A stretch of DNA of 36,185 nucleotides, from the NCBI GenBank assembly GCA_016178505.1, contig JACOTG010000218.1, positions 1-36,185 of the forward strand, in the 5' to 3' direction. Of this stretch, positions 24,541-32,446 are shown one piece after another (positions within the stretch are counted from its first letter, which is position 1; each line of letters starts with the position of its first letter). Both the position numbers and the translations under genes were made by a program. The notes under the pieces are model-generated. The model was not told where the DNA came from. It saw only the letters and a program-made list of their open reading frames with translations, and ran no database searches. The DNA comes from Planctomycetota bacterium. Its GTDB lineage: Bacteria > Planctomycetota > JACOTG01.

Positions 24541-26562
24541 CTACTTCCCGCCCGCGAGCCACGTCGTGATCTGCGCGGCGATCTGCGGGCCCGTGAGTCC
24601 GAACTTCTCCGCAAGGACGTTCGCCGGAGCGGACGCGCCGAAGCGACGCATGCCGATGACGAGGCCGTCGCGGCCGACGACGCGCCACCACGAGTCGGGC
24701 GCTGCGGCTTCGACGGCGACGATCTTCGCGGCGCGCGACAGCACCGCGTCGCGATACGCGTCGGGCTGCTCGAAGAAGAGGTTCGTCGAGGGCATCGAGA
24801 CGACGCGCGTCGCGACGCCCTGCTTCTCGAGGATCGTGCGCGCTTCGCACGCAGGCCCGACTTCGGATCCGGTCGCGACGATCACGAGCGCTGGCTTTCC
24901 CGACGACGCCTCCGCGAGTACGTAGCCGCCGCGATTGAACGTCGCCGCGTCGAGCGGCGTCGCATGCGGCAGCGTCGCCACTTTTTGTCGCGTGAGCGCG
25001 AGCGCGGTCGGGCCGGTGCGACGCCGAACGGCGAACGCCCACGCGAGCGCCGTCTCGGGACCGTCGGCCGGGCGCAGCGTCACGAGGTTCGGCACCGAGC
25101 GCAGCCCCGCGAGCTGCTCGATCGGCTGATGCGTCGGCCCGTCTTCGCCGAGGAAGATCGAGTCGTGCGTGTAGACGTAGATCACGGGGAGCTTCATGAT
25201 CGCCGCGAGCCTCATCGGCGGTCGCATGTAGTCGGAGAAGATGAGGAACGTCGCACCGTACGGAATCCACGGGCCGTGCACGGCCATGCCGTTCAGGATC
25301 GCGCCCATGCCGTGTTCGCGAATGCCGAAGTGGAAGTTCCGGCCGCCGAACTCTCCGGCCTCGAAGCTTCCGCTCGATGCAATGCGCGTCTTCGTCGAGG
25401 GCTCGAGGTCGGCCGAGCCGCCGCACAGAGTCGGCACGAGCGCGGCCGCCTTCTGCAGCACCTTGTTCGAGAGGATGCGCGTCGCATCGGTCGCGGGCGG
25501 CAGCGCGGCGAGGAGCTGCGCCTCGAGATCGGCCGGCACCGCGCGCGCGTGAAGCTCTTCCCACTGCTTCGCGAGGTCCGCGTGCTTGCCGCGCCACGAC
25601 TGGAAGCCCGCCTGCCAGCGATCGAACTCCACCTTCTTTTTGGAGACGATCTCGGTGAAATGTTGGCGCACCTCGGGCGGGACGAGGAACGTGGGCTCGA
25701 CGGGCCAGCCGATCGCCTTTTTCGTGGCGGCGATCTCGTCGGCGCCGAGCGGTGAGCCGTGAGCTTCCGCCGTGTCGTGCTTCGTCGGCGCGTCCTTCGC
25801 GATGTGCGTGCGCGTGACGATGAGGCTCGGCCGTTTCGTCTCTTCGCACGCGGCGCGAATCGTCTTCTCGATCGCCGCGTGGTCGTAGCCGTCCACTCGT
25901 TGCACGTGCCAGCCGTACGCCTCGAATCGGCGGCCGACGTCCTCGCTGAACGCGAGTGACGTCTCGCCCTCGATCGTGATCTTGTTGTCGTCGTAGAGGA
26001 CGACGAGGTTGCCGAGCCCAAGGTGCCCCGCGAGCGACCCGGCCTCGGACGCCACGCCTTCCATGAGATCGCCGTCGCTGGCGATGACGAAGATGCGATG
26101 ATCGGCAGGCGAGAACTCGGGCGTCGCGAACTTCGCGGCGAGCATCTTCGCGGCGATCGCCATTCCGGCCGCGGTGCTGATGCCTTGGCCGAGCGGCCCG
26201 GTCGTCGTCTCGACGCCGACCGTGTGGCCGAACTCGGGGTGCCCCGGCGTGCGGCTGTCCCACTGCCGGAACGCCTTGAGGTCGTCGAGCGTCACGTCGT
26301 AGCCGAAGAGGTGAAGCAGGGAGTACTGCAGCATGCACGCGTGCCCGGCGGACAACACGAAGCGGTCGCGGCCGATCCACGCCGGCTCCCTCGGGTTCAG
26401 GCGCACGAACTTCGTGAACAACACGTACGCGACGTCGGCAAGCCCCATCGGCGTGCCCGGGTGTCCGGACTTCGCCTTTTCCACGGCGTCCATCGACAGC
26501 GTCTTGATCGTGTTGATGGCGAGCGTCTGAACGTCGTTCTGAACGGCGGGTGCGTTGGCCAT
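24541..26562 (-). CDS. tkt: transketolase
   Basis: 673 residues, the usual size. The cytoplasmic thiamine-diphosphate enzyme of the pentose phosphate and Calvin-type pathways transfers two-carbon units between ketoses and aldoses. Visible are KAKSGHPGTPMGLAD, the GHACMLQYSLLHLFGYD stretch, TTGPLGQGISTAAGMAIAAK, the TPP motif SDGDLMEGVASEAGSLAGHLGLGNLVVLYDDN, GSPLGADEIAATKKAIGWP, FGIREHGMGAILNGMA, DYMRPPMRLAAIM, THDSIFLGEDGPTHQP and LTRQKV. The ATG at 26562 follows an AGAGGAGAG site. It also supplies erythrose 4-phosphate, a substrate of the DAHP synthase at 4.9 kb. It appears to be monocistronic. Confidence 0.96.
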   Translation of the reverse strand: MANAPAVQNDVQTLAINTIKTLSMDAVEKAKSGHPGTPMGLADVAYVLFTKFVRLNPREPAWIGRDRFVLSAGHACMLQYSLLHLFGYDVTLDDLKAFRQWDSRTPGHPEFGHTVGVETTTGPLGQGISTAAGMAIAAKMLAAKFATPEFSPADHRIFVIASDGDLMEGVASEAGSLAGHLGLGNLVVLYDDNKITIEGETSLAFSEDVGRRFEAYGWHVQRVDGYDHAAIEKTIRAACEETKRPSLIVTRTHIAKDAPTKHDTAEAHGSPLGADEIAATKKAIGWPVEPTFLVPPEVRQHFTEIVSKKKVEFDRWQAGFQSWRGKHADLAKQWEELHARAVPADLEAQLLAALPPATDATRILSNKVLQKAAALVPTLCGGSADLEPSTKTRIASSGSFEAGEFGGRNFHFGIREHGMGAILNGMAVHGPWIPYGATFLIFSDYMRPPMRLAAIMKLPVIYVYTHDSIFLGEDGPTHQPIEQLAGLRSVPNLVTLRPADGPETALAWAFAVRRRTGPTALALTRQKVATLPHATPLDAATFNRGGYVLAEASSGKPALVIVATGSEVGPACEARTILEKQGVATRVVSMPSTNLFFEQPDAYRDAVLSRAAKIVAVEAAAPDSWWRVVGRDGLVIGMRRFGASAPANVLAEKFGLTGPQIAAQITTWLAGGK

Positions 26563-26690
26563 CGGTATCTCTCCTCTTCTGACGATTGGATCTGCGGCGT
26601 GCGCCCTCTCGAACGAATTCGGCGAGCATGATACCAGGCGACATCTCGTCGCGCCGTCGTCAGCGAGGATCCTCACTGCATGGCGTGGCG

Positions 26691-27833
26691 TCAGAGCTTC
26701 CCGTTCGCGAGCTTCTCCGCAAAGGTCTCGAAGGGCCAGGCGTCGATTCCATCCTCCGTGCGAAGGACCGCGTCCCCCAGGTAGACGAGCAGCCGCCGCT
26801 TCAGGCCTTTCAGATCTCCTATCGCCCTGAGTCCGCGGAAGTGCTCTTCCTTCGGTCTCGTTGCGCTCTTCACTTCGATCGCCATCTTCTCGGTGCCGCG
26901 GACGACCAGGAAATCTACTTCGGTGAGTTTCGCCTCCCCGGGCGACCAGTAATAGATCTCGTCCCAAGCTCGCGCCCGCGGTTCGACGGCTCGCAGCAGC
27001 ATGAAAACGAATCCCTCGAGCAGCGGCCCTTTCTCCTCGTGAGAAACGGGACCGCGGTGGTGCTTCAACGTGCGAACCAAGCCGGGGTCGATCCAGTAGA
27101 GCTTGGGGTGTCTCTTCTCGCGAACGCGCAGCTTGCCTTCGAAAGCGTGGAGCCGATTCGCGACGAGCGTGTCCTCGAGGATCTCCACGTAGCCGTTGAC
27201 CGTCGTGCGCGACACGCCGGCGTCACGCGCGAGCGTCGACACGTTGAGCTGCTGTCCATGAAACAGAGCTGCAACCGGGAGAAAGCGCGCGAAGCCTGGG
27301 AGGTTTCGGACGAGCGCTTCCGCTTGGATCTCCTCTCTCAAGTACATCTGGACGTACGCTTCGAGAGCATCGGCAGGGTCGTCGTGAGTCCAGACGACGG
27401 GAAGAGTTCCGATGGACAGCGCGCGATCGAGCCGGAAGTCATCTCCTAGCTCTTCCGGCGTGAACGGAAACATGAGACGCCGCACCGCGCGACCACTGAG
27501 TAGATTGACGCCACCGCGCCGGAGCTTGCGGGCACTCGAGCCGGTCAGCGCAAACCGAAGCCCCTGATTCTCGATGGCCCGGTGGACCTCATTGAGGAGC
27601 GACGGGAGACGCTGAATCTCGTCGATGACTACCCAGCTTCCGCGACGAAGCGGAAGTAATTCTCGCGCAAAGAGTGCAGCGTCCGCCAAGAACTTCTGGT
27701 AGAGGCGTTCGTCCAGGAGGTCGAAGGTCTTTGCGATGGAGAAGTGTTCGCGGATCCAGGTGGTCTTTCCCGTTCCCCTCGGGCCGAATAGGAAGAAGGA
27801 CGTCGTCGGTGGCTTCAGGAGGCGCGGATACAT
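26691..27833 (-). CDS. AAA ATPase with DUF4143 C-terminal domain
   Basis: 380 residues from the ATG at 27833 (MYPRLLKPPT). Walker A is GPRGTGKTTW at residues 18-27, Walker B is WVVIDEIQRLPSLL, and the sensor region is FALTGSSARKLRRGGVNLLSGR. A winged-helix-like part (LNVSTLARDAGVSRTTVNGYVEIL) follows, then the DUF4143 region with WIDPGLVRTLKHHRG and YYWSPGEAKLTEVDFLVVRG...AIEVKSATRP, which resembles a PD-(D/E)XK core. Such proteins are common and scattered, often on mobile or accessory DNA; their function is poorly understood. An inverted repeat with AT-rich centre stands directly before the start. Confidence 0.88.
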   Translation of the reverse strand: MYPRLLKPPTTSFFLFGPRGTGKTTWIREHFSIAKTFDLLDERLYQKFLADAALFARELLPLRRGSWVVIDEIQRLPSLLNEVHRAIENQGLRFALTGSSARKLRRGGVNLLSGRAVRRLMFPFTPEELGDDFRLDRALSIGTLPVVWTHDDPADALEAYVQMYLREEIQAEALVRNLPGFARFLPVAALFHGQQLNVSTLARDAGVSRTTVNGYVEILEDTLVANRLHAFEGKLRVREKRHPKLYWIDPGLVRTLKHHRGPVSHEEKGPLLEGFVFMLLRAVEPRARAWDEIYYWSPGEAKLTEVDFLVVRGTEKMAIEVKSATRPKEEHFRGLRAIGDLKGLKRRLLVYLGDAVLRTEDGIDAWPFETFAEKLANGKL

Positions 27834-27846
27834 TGCCGTCACTTTA

Positions 27847-27864
27847 CGCCGTAATATGACGGCG
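27847..27864. promoter_or_regulatory. 18-bp perfect inverted repeat, possible operator of the AAA ATPase gene
   Basis: CGCCGT and ACGGCG, six bases each, flank the AT-rich centre AATATG. The element starts 14 bases upstream of the ATG at 27833 on the opposite strand. In GC-rich DNA an AT centre framed by exact palindrome arms is unusual and suits a dimeric repressor or a 5' leader hairpin. No regulator gene is adjacent, so autoregulation by the winged-helix part of the ATPase is only one possibility. Confidence 0.35.
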
Positions 27865-28041
27865 AACAATACAACCGTTGTCTTCCCACCGCCGAACCAG
27901 CGCGGGCCAGAGACAGTCACCAAACGGTGCCGATCCGACGCGACGTCGTGGGGCTGCTTCGAGCCCGGTCTGTTGACGAGGCTCGCAGCGAACGGCGGCG
28001 CGTTGTGGAGACGGGCGCGATGGGCCGATAGAATCCCGCCG

Positions 28042-28995
28042 GTGGGAGTCACCCTTCACTATCGCGGGACGCTCGAGACTTCGTCGCAGATCGACGAGGT
28101 CGTTCAGTTCGCCGTCGGCCGAGCGCACAAGCTCGAGTGGGGCTCGCGACGAATCCAGCGCGACGGACGCAAGGGCGTGCTGTTGCTCCCCCATCGCCAC
28201 TGCGAGATCGTGAGCGTCGTCTTCGACGTCCGCACGCTCGACCTCGTCGACGCGGAAACGGGAAGTGTCGCCGCCTTCACGAAGACGCAGTTCGCCGATT
28301 TTCCGACGCACTCGGCCATCTGCCGATTCCTTCGCGATCTCGGAAGCCGCGCGCTGCGCGACCTCGAGGTCGAAGACGAGTCGGGCCACTTCGCGAGCGG
28401 CAAACCCGAGTCGTTCCATGACGCCGTTGCGGCGGCGCGAGCCGTGACGGATGCGACGTACCTCGACGCGCTGAAGCGGCCGGGCGAGACGCTGCAGCTC
28501 GGGCCTCATCGGTTCGTCGTCCCACCGCCCGAACGACTGTGGCGACGCGAGCGGTTCGACGCTCGCGCTGTCGCCGAGTTCGCCGGCGTGCCCGACACGG
28601 TCCGCGAGTTCATCACGACGTGCGAGCACTCGCTGCGCGAGGCCGTCGAGTCCGAAGGGATGACGCTCGACGCGACGTGGGAGTCGGTGCAATCGGTCGA
28701 GAGCCTGCTCGGCGCCATCGACGGGGGCAGCGGCGGCGAGCAAGGCGAGGCGTTCTCGAACCTCGCGGCCGCCTATCTCGGCCGAACGCTTTGCGAGGAA
28801 TTCGGTGCGTCGTGGTCGCACGCGGCCGACGAGGGCTTGTGCATCGTCAACCTCGGCGGCACCGGCCTGTGCGCGAACCCGTTCGACATCGTCGCCGCGC
28901 GCCTCGAGTGGGGACCCGTGCACGGCATCGACAAACACTACTCGTCGATCGGCGCGGAGATCTCGCGCCTGCAGTCGCTCCTCGCGGCGAGATGA
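28042..28995 (+). CDS. protein of unknown function, possibly leaderless
   Basis: 317 residues from a GTG at 28042. The N-terminus VTLHYRGTLETSSQIDEVVQF is followed by a strand-rich part (GVLLLPHRHCEIVSVVFD, DLVDAETGSVAAFTKTQFAD), a middle helical part and a C-terminal block (EGLCIVNLGGTGLCANPFD, HGIDKHYSSIGAEISRLQSLLAA). No signal peptide or membrane segment is visible, so it is probably cytoplasmic. I do not recognise a family. There is no ribosome site before the GTG; a TAGAAT box ends 7 bases upstream, which is compatible with a leaderless transcript. It is divergent from the AAA ATPase gene. Confidence 0.8.
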   Translation: MGVTLHYRGTLETSSQIDEVVQFAVGRAHKLEWGSRRIQRDGRKGVLLLPHRHCEIVSVVFDVRTLDLVDAETGSVAAFTKTQFADFPTHSAICRFLRDLGSRALRDLEVEDESGHFASGKPESFHDAVAAARAVTDATYLDALKRPGETLQLGPHRFVVPPPERLWRRERFDARAVAEFAGVPDTVREFITTCEHSLREAVESEGMTLDATWESVQSVESLLGAIDGGSGGEQGEAFSNLAAAYLGRTLCEEFGASWSHAADEGLCIVNLGGTGLCANPFDIVAARLEWGPVHGIDKHYSSIGAEISRLQSLLAAR

Positions 28996-29059
28996 GGCGG
29001 CGGGAGCCGCCGAGAATCTCGGCGGGCCGATGCGCAGTGCACGCCTCACCCCGTTTCCA

Positions 29060-29362
29060 TCACCACCCGACGCGATGGACTTCGCGAAGTTGCGGCGCCT
29101 CGGACAACGCACGCGGCGTGATCATCTCGCGGTCGAGCGGGACCGTCCCTTCGAGCCGACGAATCAACGCTACGAACGGCGGCCAATCGAGCGCGGAGAG
29201 ACGCTGCGTCGCGCCGAGCGGCTCGCCCGTCGCGTTCTTGAACGCCTTGAAGACGAGCTCGGAGCAATAGATCGCGTCGTCGTCCATCGAGTATCCCAAG
29301 CTCCACTCCCAGGCCGCGCGCGAGCGATGTCCCTGCTCGTACGCCGAGAGACCTCCGACCAC
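29060..29362 (-). pseudogene. N-terminally truncated YiiX/NlpC-P60-like cysteine peptidase
   Basis: About 100 residues carry the second half of the permuted papain-like YiiX fold: WEWSLGYSMDDDAIYCSELVFKAFKNATG, with the catalytic cysteine in YCSEL, and the usual end VSP-like (REMITPRALSEAPQLREVH). The first ~100 residues, which normally hold the histidine of HVGI, are absent. The sequence reads open upstream to an in-frame TGA that is the stop of the preceding 85-residue frame. A deletion has fused the remnant behind that gene; without the histidine it cannot be an active peptidase. A GTG at 29362 could be used as a start. Confidence 0.6.
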
Positions 29363-29380
29363 CTCGCGGTAGATGTGTGG

Positions 29381-29638
29381 TCATTTGTCGAGCGCGTGTC
29401 GCGCGAACGCCGCGTCGATCTCCGCGTCCGTTGCTCGCCAATCATCGCCTCGAATCTCGAGGAGTCGTGCGAGACCCAACACCGCGATAGGATCGTCCGC
29501 TTCGCAGACGACGTCTCCATTTCGTGCGCTGATCCGTTCGCCGGAGGAGTCGCGGATCACGGTGACGACGAATCCGAGCTGCTCCAGAGCCAGGAGCCCA
29601 GGGACCACGGTATTGCCTGCCTGAACGATTCGTGTCAC
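29381..29638 (-). CDS. small soluble protein of unknown function
   Basis: 85 residues from a GTG at 29638: TRIVQAGNTVVPGLLALEQL, then FVVTVIRDSSGERISARNGD, and a C-terminal helix ending in DAAFARHALDK. It has a compact alpha/beta pattern without signal peptide or cysteines other than one in VVCEADD. The coding character is clear in the last ~70 residues, but I know no family. It lies just upstream of the YiiX remnant in the same frame, so it may once have been a small partner gene or may have been brought there by the deletion. The DNA glycosylase gene ends 20 bases upstream. Confidence 0.5.
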   Translation of the reverse strand: MTRIVQAGNTVVPGLLALEQLGFVVTVIRDSSGERISARNGDVVCEADDPIAVLGLARLLEIRGDDWRATDAEIDAAFARHALDK

Positions 29639-29657
29639 GGCCCATCCTCGTCGTCGG

Positions 29658-30275
29658 TCACTTGCCGACGCGACGCACGAGATTCTTGCCGGACACCGAC
29701 GGGGACGCTCCGATGATGAATCGCCACGGCCGCGCGGCGTCGGCGCCGGCGTAGTCGACGCCGATTCGCGGCGTGCGCGCGATCTGCGACGCGGGAATTG
29801 GCGACGCGTCCGCGATGAAGAGCGGCGACGCGGCGAAATCGTGGCCATTCTGCTCGCGCGTGACGCCGAGCGCGCGGCACAGGTTGCCCGGTCCTCGCAG
29901 AAGATGTTCGTCGCGCGTCGCCACGCCGCGGCGCGCGCGCATCACGTCGATTCCTTCGATCGGCTCGAGCGCGCGCAAGAGCACGGCCTCCGGCACGTCG
30001 GTCTCCGCGGCGACGACGTTGAGGCACCAGTGCATGCCATAGATGAAGTAGACGTAGGCGTGGCCGGGTGGGCCGTACATCACCTCGTTGCGCGCGGTGC
30101 GGCGTCCGCCGTACGAGTGCGCCGCGCGATCCGCCGGCCCGCGATACGCCTCGGTCTCGACGATTCGCCCGGCGACGACACCCTCGCGCGTCTCGTGGAC
30201 GACGATCTTCCCGAGGAGCGCGCGAGCGAGGCGGACGGCGTCGCGGCGGTAGAACTCGCGGGCAAGGACATTCAT
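29658..30275 (-). CDS. 3-methyladenine DNA glycosylase (AAG/MPG family)
   Basis: 205 residues from the ATG at 30275 (MNVLAREFYRRDAVRLARALLG). The enzyme removes alkylated and deaminated purines as the first step of base excision repair. Signatures are the catalytic glutamate region VAGRIVETEAYRGPADRAAHSYGGRRTARNEVMYGPPGHAYVYFIYGMHWCLNVV, which holds DNA-intercalating and water-activating residues, then RRGVATRDEHLLRGPGNLCRALGV and IGVDYAGADAARPWRFI. Length is normal for a bacterial member. It stands apart from other repair genes. Confidence 0.93.
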   Translation of the reverse strand: MNVLAREFYRRDAVRLARALLGKIVVHETREGVVAGRIVETEAYRGPADRAAHSYGGRRTARNEVMYGPPGHAYVYFIYGMHWCLNVVAAETDVPEAVLLRALEPIEGIDVMRARRGVATRDEHLLRGPGNLCRALGVTREQNGHDFAASPLFIADASPIPASQIARTPRIGVDYAGADAARPWRFIIGASPSVSGKNLVRRVGK

Positions 30276-30343
30276 GGAGCGGCCAGAGTACCGCATCCAT
30301 GCCCCGCGCGTGACGTTTCGACTCGGGCCGCAGCGCACCGTCT

Positions 30344-30362
30344 AATGGGGTCTGACCCCATT
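30344..30362. repeat. 19-bp palindrome AATGGGGTCTGACCCCATT
   Basis: Eight-base perfect arms (AATGGGGT / ACCCCATT) enclose CTG. It lies in the 190-base gap between the divergent glycosylase and pirin genes. The GGGGTC-A/T-GACCCC shape is one I remember as a frequent extragenic palindrome in GC-rich bacterial genomes, of the type mobilised by REP-associated Y1 transposases. No such transposase is in this window. It could also act as a hairpin in transcripts from either side. Confidence 0.55.
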
Positions 30363-30465
30363 GGCCGGTGTAACCGGGGAGCATCGAAGCGTTGTATCGT
30401 CGGGGACCCGATTGGCGAACTGCAGCGACGGGGCTGGGCCTCGACCTGGAACGGGAGAGACAGCG

Positions 30466-31164
30466 ATGATCGTCAAGCGACCGAGTTCCGAGCGCGGCCA
30501 CGCCGAGCATGGGTGGCTGGACACGTATCACACGTTTTCGTTCGCGGACTACTACGACCCGAAGCACATGGGCTTTCGAACGCTGCGCGTCATCAACGAG
30601 GACGTCGTGGAGCCGGGGAACGGTTTCCCGATGCACTCGCACCGCGACATGGAGATCGTCACGTTCATCCTCGAGGGCGCGCTCGAGCACGAAGACAGCA
30701 TGGGCAACAAGTCGGTGATTCGACCGGGCGACGCGCAGCGCATGAGCGCCGGCACGGGCGTCACGCACAGCGAGTCCAACCCGTCGAAGACCGAGCGCGT
30801 GCACCTGCTGCAGATCTGGATCGTTCCGAAGAAGCGCGGCCTCGAGCCGAGCTACGAGCAGAAGGCGTTTCCGGAGAGCGCGCGCCGCGGGCAGCTGCGC
30901 CTCCTCGCGAGCCCGACGGGCCGCGACGGCGCGGTGACGATTCAACAAGACGTCGAGCTCTCGACCGCGATCCTCGATCACGGGCAGACGGTGACGCACG
31001 ATCTCGCGGCCGGGCGACACGCTTGGCTGCAAGTGACGCGCGGCGGCGTGGACCTGAACGGCATGTCGTTGAAGGCCGGCGACGGAGCGGCCGTCTCCGA
31101 CGAGCGCTCGCTGCAAATCCGCGCCGCGGACGGTGCGGAGGTTCTTCTCTTCGACCTCGCGTGA
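30466..31164 (+). CDS. pirin-family protein (YhhW type)
   Basis: 232 residues from the ATG at 30466. The N-terminal cupin opens with GWLDTYHTFSFADYYDP and RTLRVINEDVVEPGNGFPMHSHRDMEIVTFILEGALEHEDSMG, followed by GTGVTHSESNPS, which gives the metal-binding histidines (HSH, the E of HRDMEI, TH). A second degenerate cupin follows (VELSTAILDHGQTVTHDLAAGRHAWLQVTRG). Enzymes of this subfamily can have quercetin dioxygenase activity; the natural role is unclear. A GGGAGAG site is before the ATG. Divergent from the glycosylase gene. Confidence 0.92.
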   Translation: MIVKRPSSERGHAEHGWLDTYHTFSFADYYDPKHMGFRTLRVINEDVVEPGNGFPMHSHRDMEIVTFILEGALEHEDSMGNKSVIRPGDAQRMSAGTGVTHSESNPSKTERVHLLQIWIVPKKRGLEPSYEQKAFPESARRGQLRLLASPTGRDGAVTIQQDVELSTAILDHGQTVTHDLAAGRHAWLQVTRGGVDLNGMSLKAGDGAAVSDERSLQIRAADGAEVLLFDLA

Positions 31165-31346
31165 CCGATTCGAGAGCGACCGGCGCCGTCTCCACGTGGA
31201 GTCCTCTGCGGATGCATTGACGGACGAGCCTCACATAGATAACACCGAATCCGAGCCGAGCCGGCCGTAGCGCCCCGTTCACTGGCGAATCGGGACGACG
31301 TCGACGGCTTGGCGAAACAGGGATGCACAGAGAAGAGGTATCGATC

Positions 31347-32351
31347 ATGAAAGCAATGGTCGTTCGCGCGGCCCGCGGGCCGCTGACTCTCGAGAAGCGT
31401 GAAGTTCCGAAGCCGGGCCCGGGACAAGTTCGCGTTCGCGTTCATGCATGCGGGGTCTGCCACAGCGACGTGCTCGTCCACGACGGAATCTGGCCGGGGC
31501 TACAGCTGCCGCGCGTGCCGGGTCACGAGATCGCGGGCACGATCGACGCCGTGGGCGCGGGCGTGACCCGATTCGAAGTCGGACGCCGCGTCGGCATCGG
31601 CTGGCACGGCGGCTACTGCAATCGCTGCAACGCGTGCGCGGAGGGCGACCATCCTCTGTGCGAGGCGGGGTGGATCACCGCGATCTCGAGCGACGGCGGC
31701 TATGCCGAGTACGTCGTTGCCGACTCGACCGCGGTCGCCATCATCCCCGACGAGATCACGTTTGCCGACGCCGCGCCGCTCCTTTGCGCCGGCGTAACGA
31801 CGTTCAATGCCCTGCGCCACAGCCCCGCGAGGCCAGGCAATCTCGTCGCGATCCAAGGGATCGGCGGCCTCGGACACCTCGGCGTGCAGTTCGCGCGCGC
31901 GATGGGCTTTCGCGTGGCCGCGCTCACGAGCGGACGCGACAAGGCGGCGCTCGCGACGAAGCTCGGCGCGAACCTCGTCGTCGACACGAAGACCGAGGAC
32001 GTCACGGCCGCGCTGCAGAGGCAAGGCGGCGCGTCGGTGATCCTCGCGACCGCGCCGGACGCGGCATCGATCTCGAAGCTCGTGCCTGCACTCGGTCGAA
32101 GCGGAACGCTCGTCGTCGTCGCCGCGCCGCTCGAGCCGATGCAAGTGAGCGCGCTCGACCTGATCGGCCAGCGACGCCGCATCCAAGGCTGGCCGAGCGG
32201 CGACGCGCAGGACTCCACCGAGACGATGGCGTTCGCCGCGCTCCACGGCATCCGCCCGATGATCGAGACGTTCCCGCTCGAGCGAGCGAACGACGCCTAC
32301 GCGCACATGCTCGAGGGCCGGGCGCGCTTCCGCGCCGTCATCGAGGCGTGA
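31347..32351 (+). CDS. zinc-dependent alcohol dehydrogenase
   Basis: 334 residues; the ATG at 31347 (MKAMVVRAARG) is the family start and has a GAAGAGG site. Catalytic-zinc ligands are in CGVCHSD (Cys) and PGHEIAG (His); the structural zinc is held by CNRCNACAEGDHPLC. The Rossmann core shows AIQGIGGLGHLGVQFARAMGF, an NAD(P)-binding GxGGxG. It oxidises an alcohol or reduces an aldehyde in the cytoplasm; class II of the MDR superfamily. The stop TGA at 32349-32351 lies inside the first copy of the short repeat described separately. Confidence 0.94.
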   Translation: MKAMVVRAARGPLTLEKREVPKPGPGQVRVRVHACGVCHSDVLVHDGIWPGLQLPRVPGHEIAGTIDAVGAGVTRFEVGRRVGIGWHGGYCNRCNACAEGDHPLCEAGWITAISSDGGYAEYVVADSTAVAIIPDEITFADAAPLLCAGVTTFNALRHSPARPGNLVAIQGIGGLGHLGVQFARAMGFRVAALTSGRDKAALATKLGANLVVDTKTEDVTAALQRQGGASVILATAPDAASISKLVPALGRSGTLVVVAAPLEPMQVSALDLIGQRRRIQGWPSGDAQDSTETMAFAALHGIRPMIETFPLERANDAYAHMLEGRARFRAVIEA

Positions 32352-32395
32352 GATCGCCAATTGTTGTCGTTGGGTATCTGACACCGTATCGTTGA
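32348..32395 (+). repeat. short repeat, copy 1 (after alcohol dehydrogenase)
   Basis: Starts GTGAGATCGCC and contains the near-palindrome GTATCTGACAC. It reads as a 15-codon mini-ORF V-R-S-P-I-V-V-V-G-Y-L-T-P-Y-R ending in TGA at 32393-32395, three bases before the GTG of the next gene. Copy 2 begins exactly 51 bases downstream, so copies 1 and 2 form an imperfect tandem duplication. The start overlaps the dehydrogenase stop codon. Confidence 0.65.
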
Positions 32396-32398
32396 GGC

Positions 32399-32446
32399 GT
32401 GAGTTCGCCGAACGTCGTCGTCCGGTTCCTGACTCCGATTCGTTGC
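32399..32446 (+). repeat. short repeat, copy 2 (encodes the first residues of the membrane protein)
   Basis: Starts GTGAGTTCGCC. Read as codons it gives V-S-S-P-N-V-V-V-R-F-L-T-P-I-R, close to copy 1. Several differences from copy 1 are synonymous (CCA/CCG, GTT/GTC, ACA/ACT). Here the frame is not closed but continues into the transmembrane protein, so either the repeat supplied a new start codon or the mini-ORF is a relic of this N-terminus. Confidence 0.6.

Noticed and set aside
27844..29112. 422-codon minus-strand frame opposite the unknown 317-residue gene
   Set aside because: Arg/Ala/Leu-rich with no domain; the plus frame has balanced composition and a plausible start.
30344..30362. 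Rho-independent terminator
   Set aside because: The stem is good but no T-run follows on either strand, and the neighbouring genes diverge from this gap.
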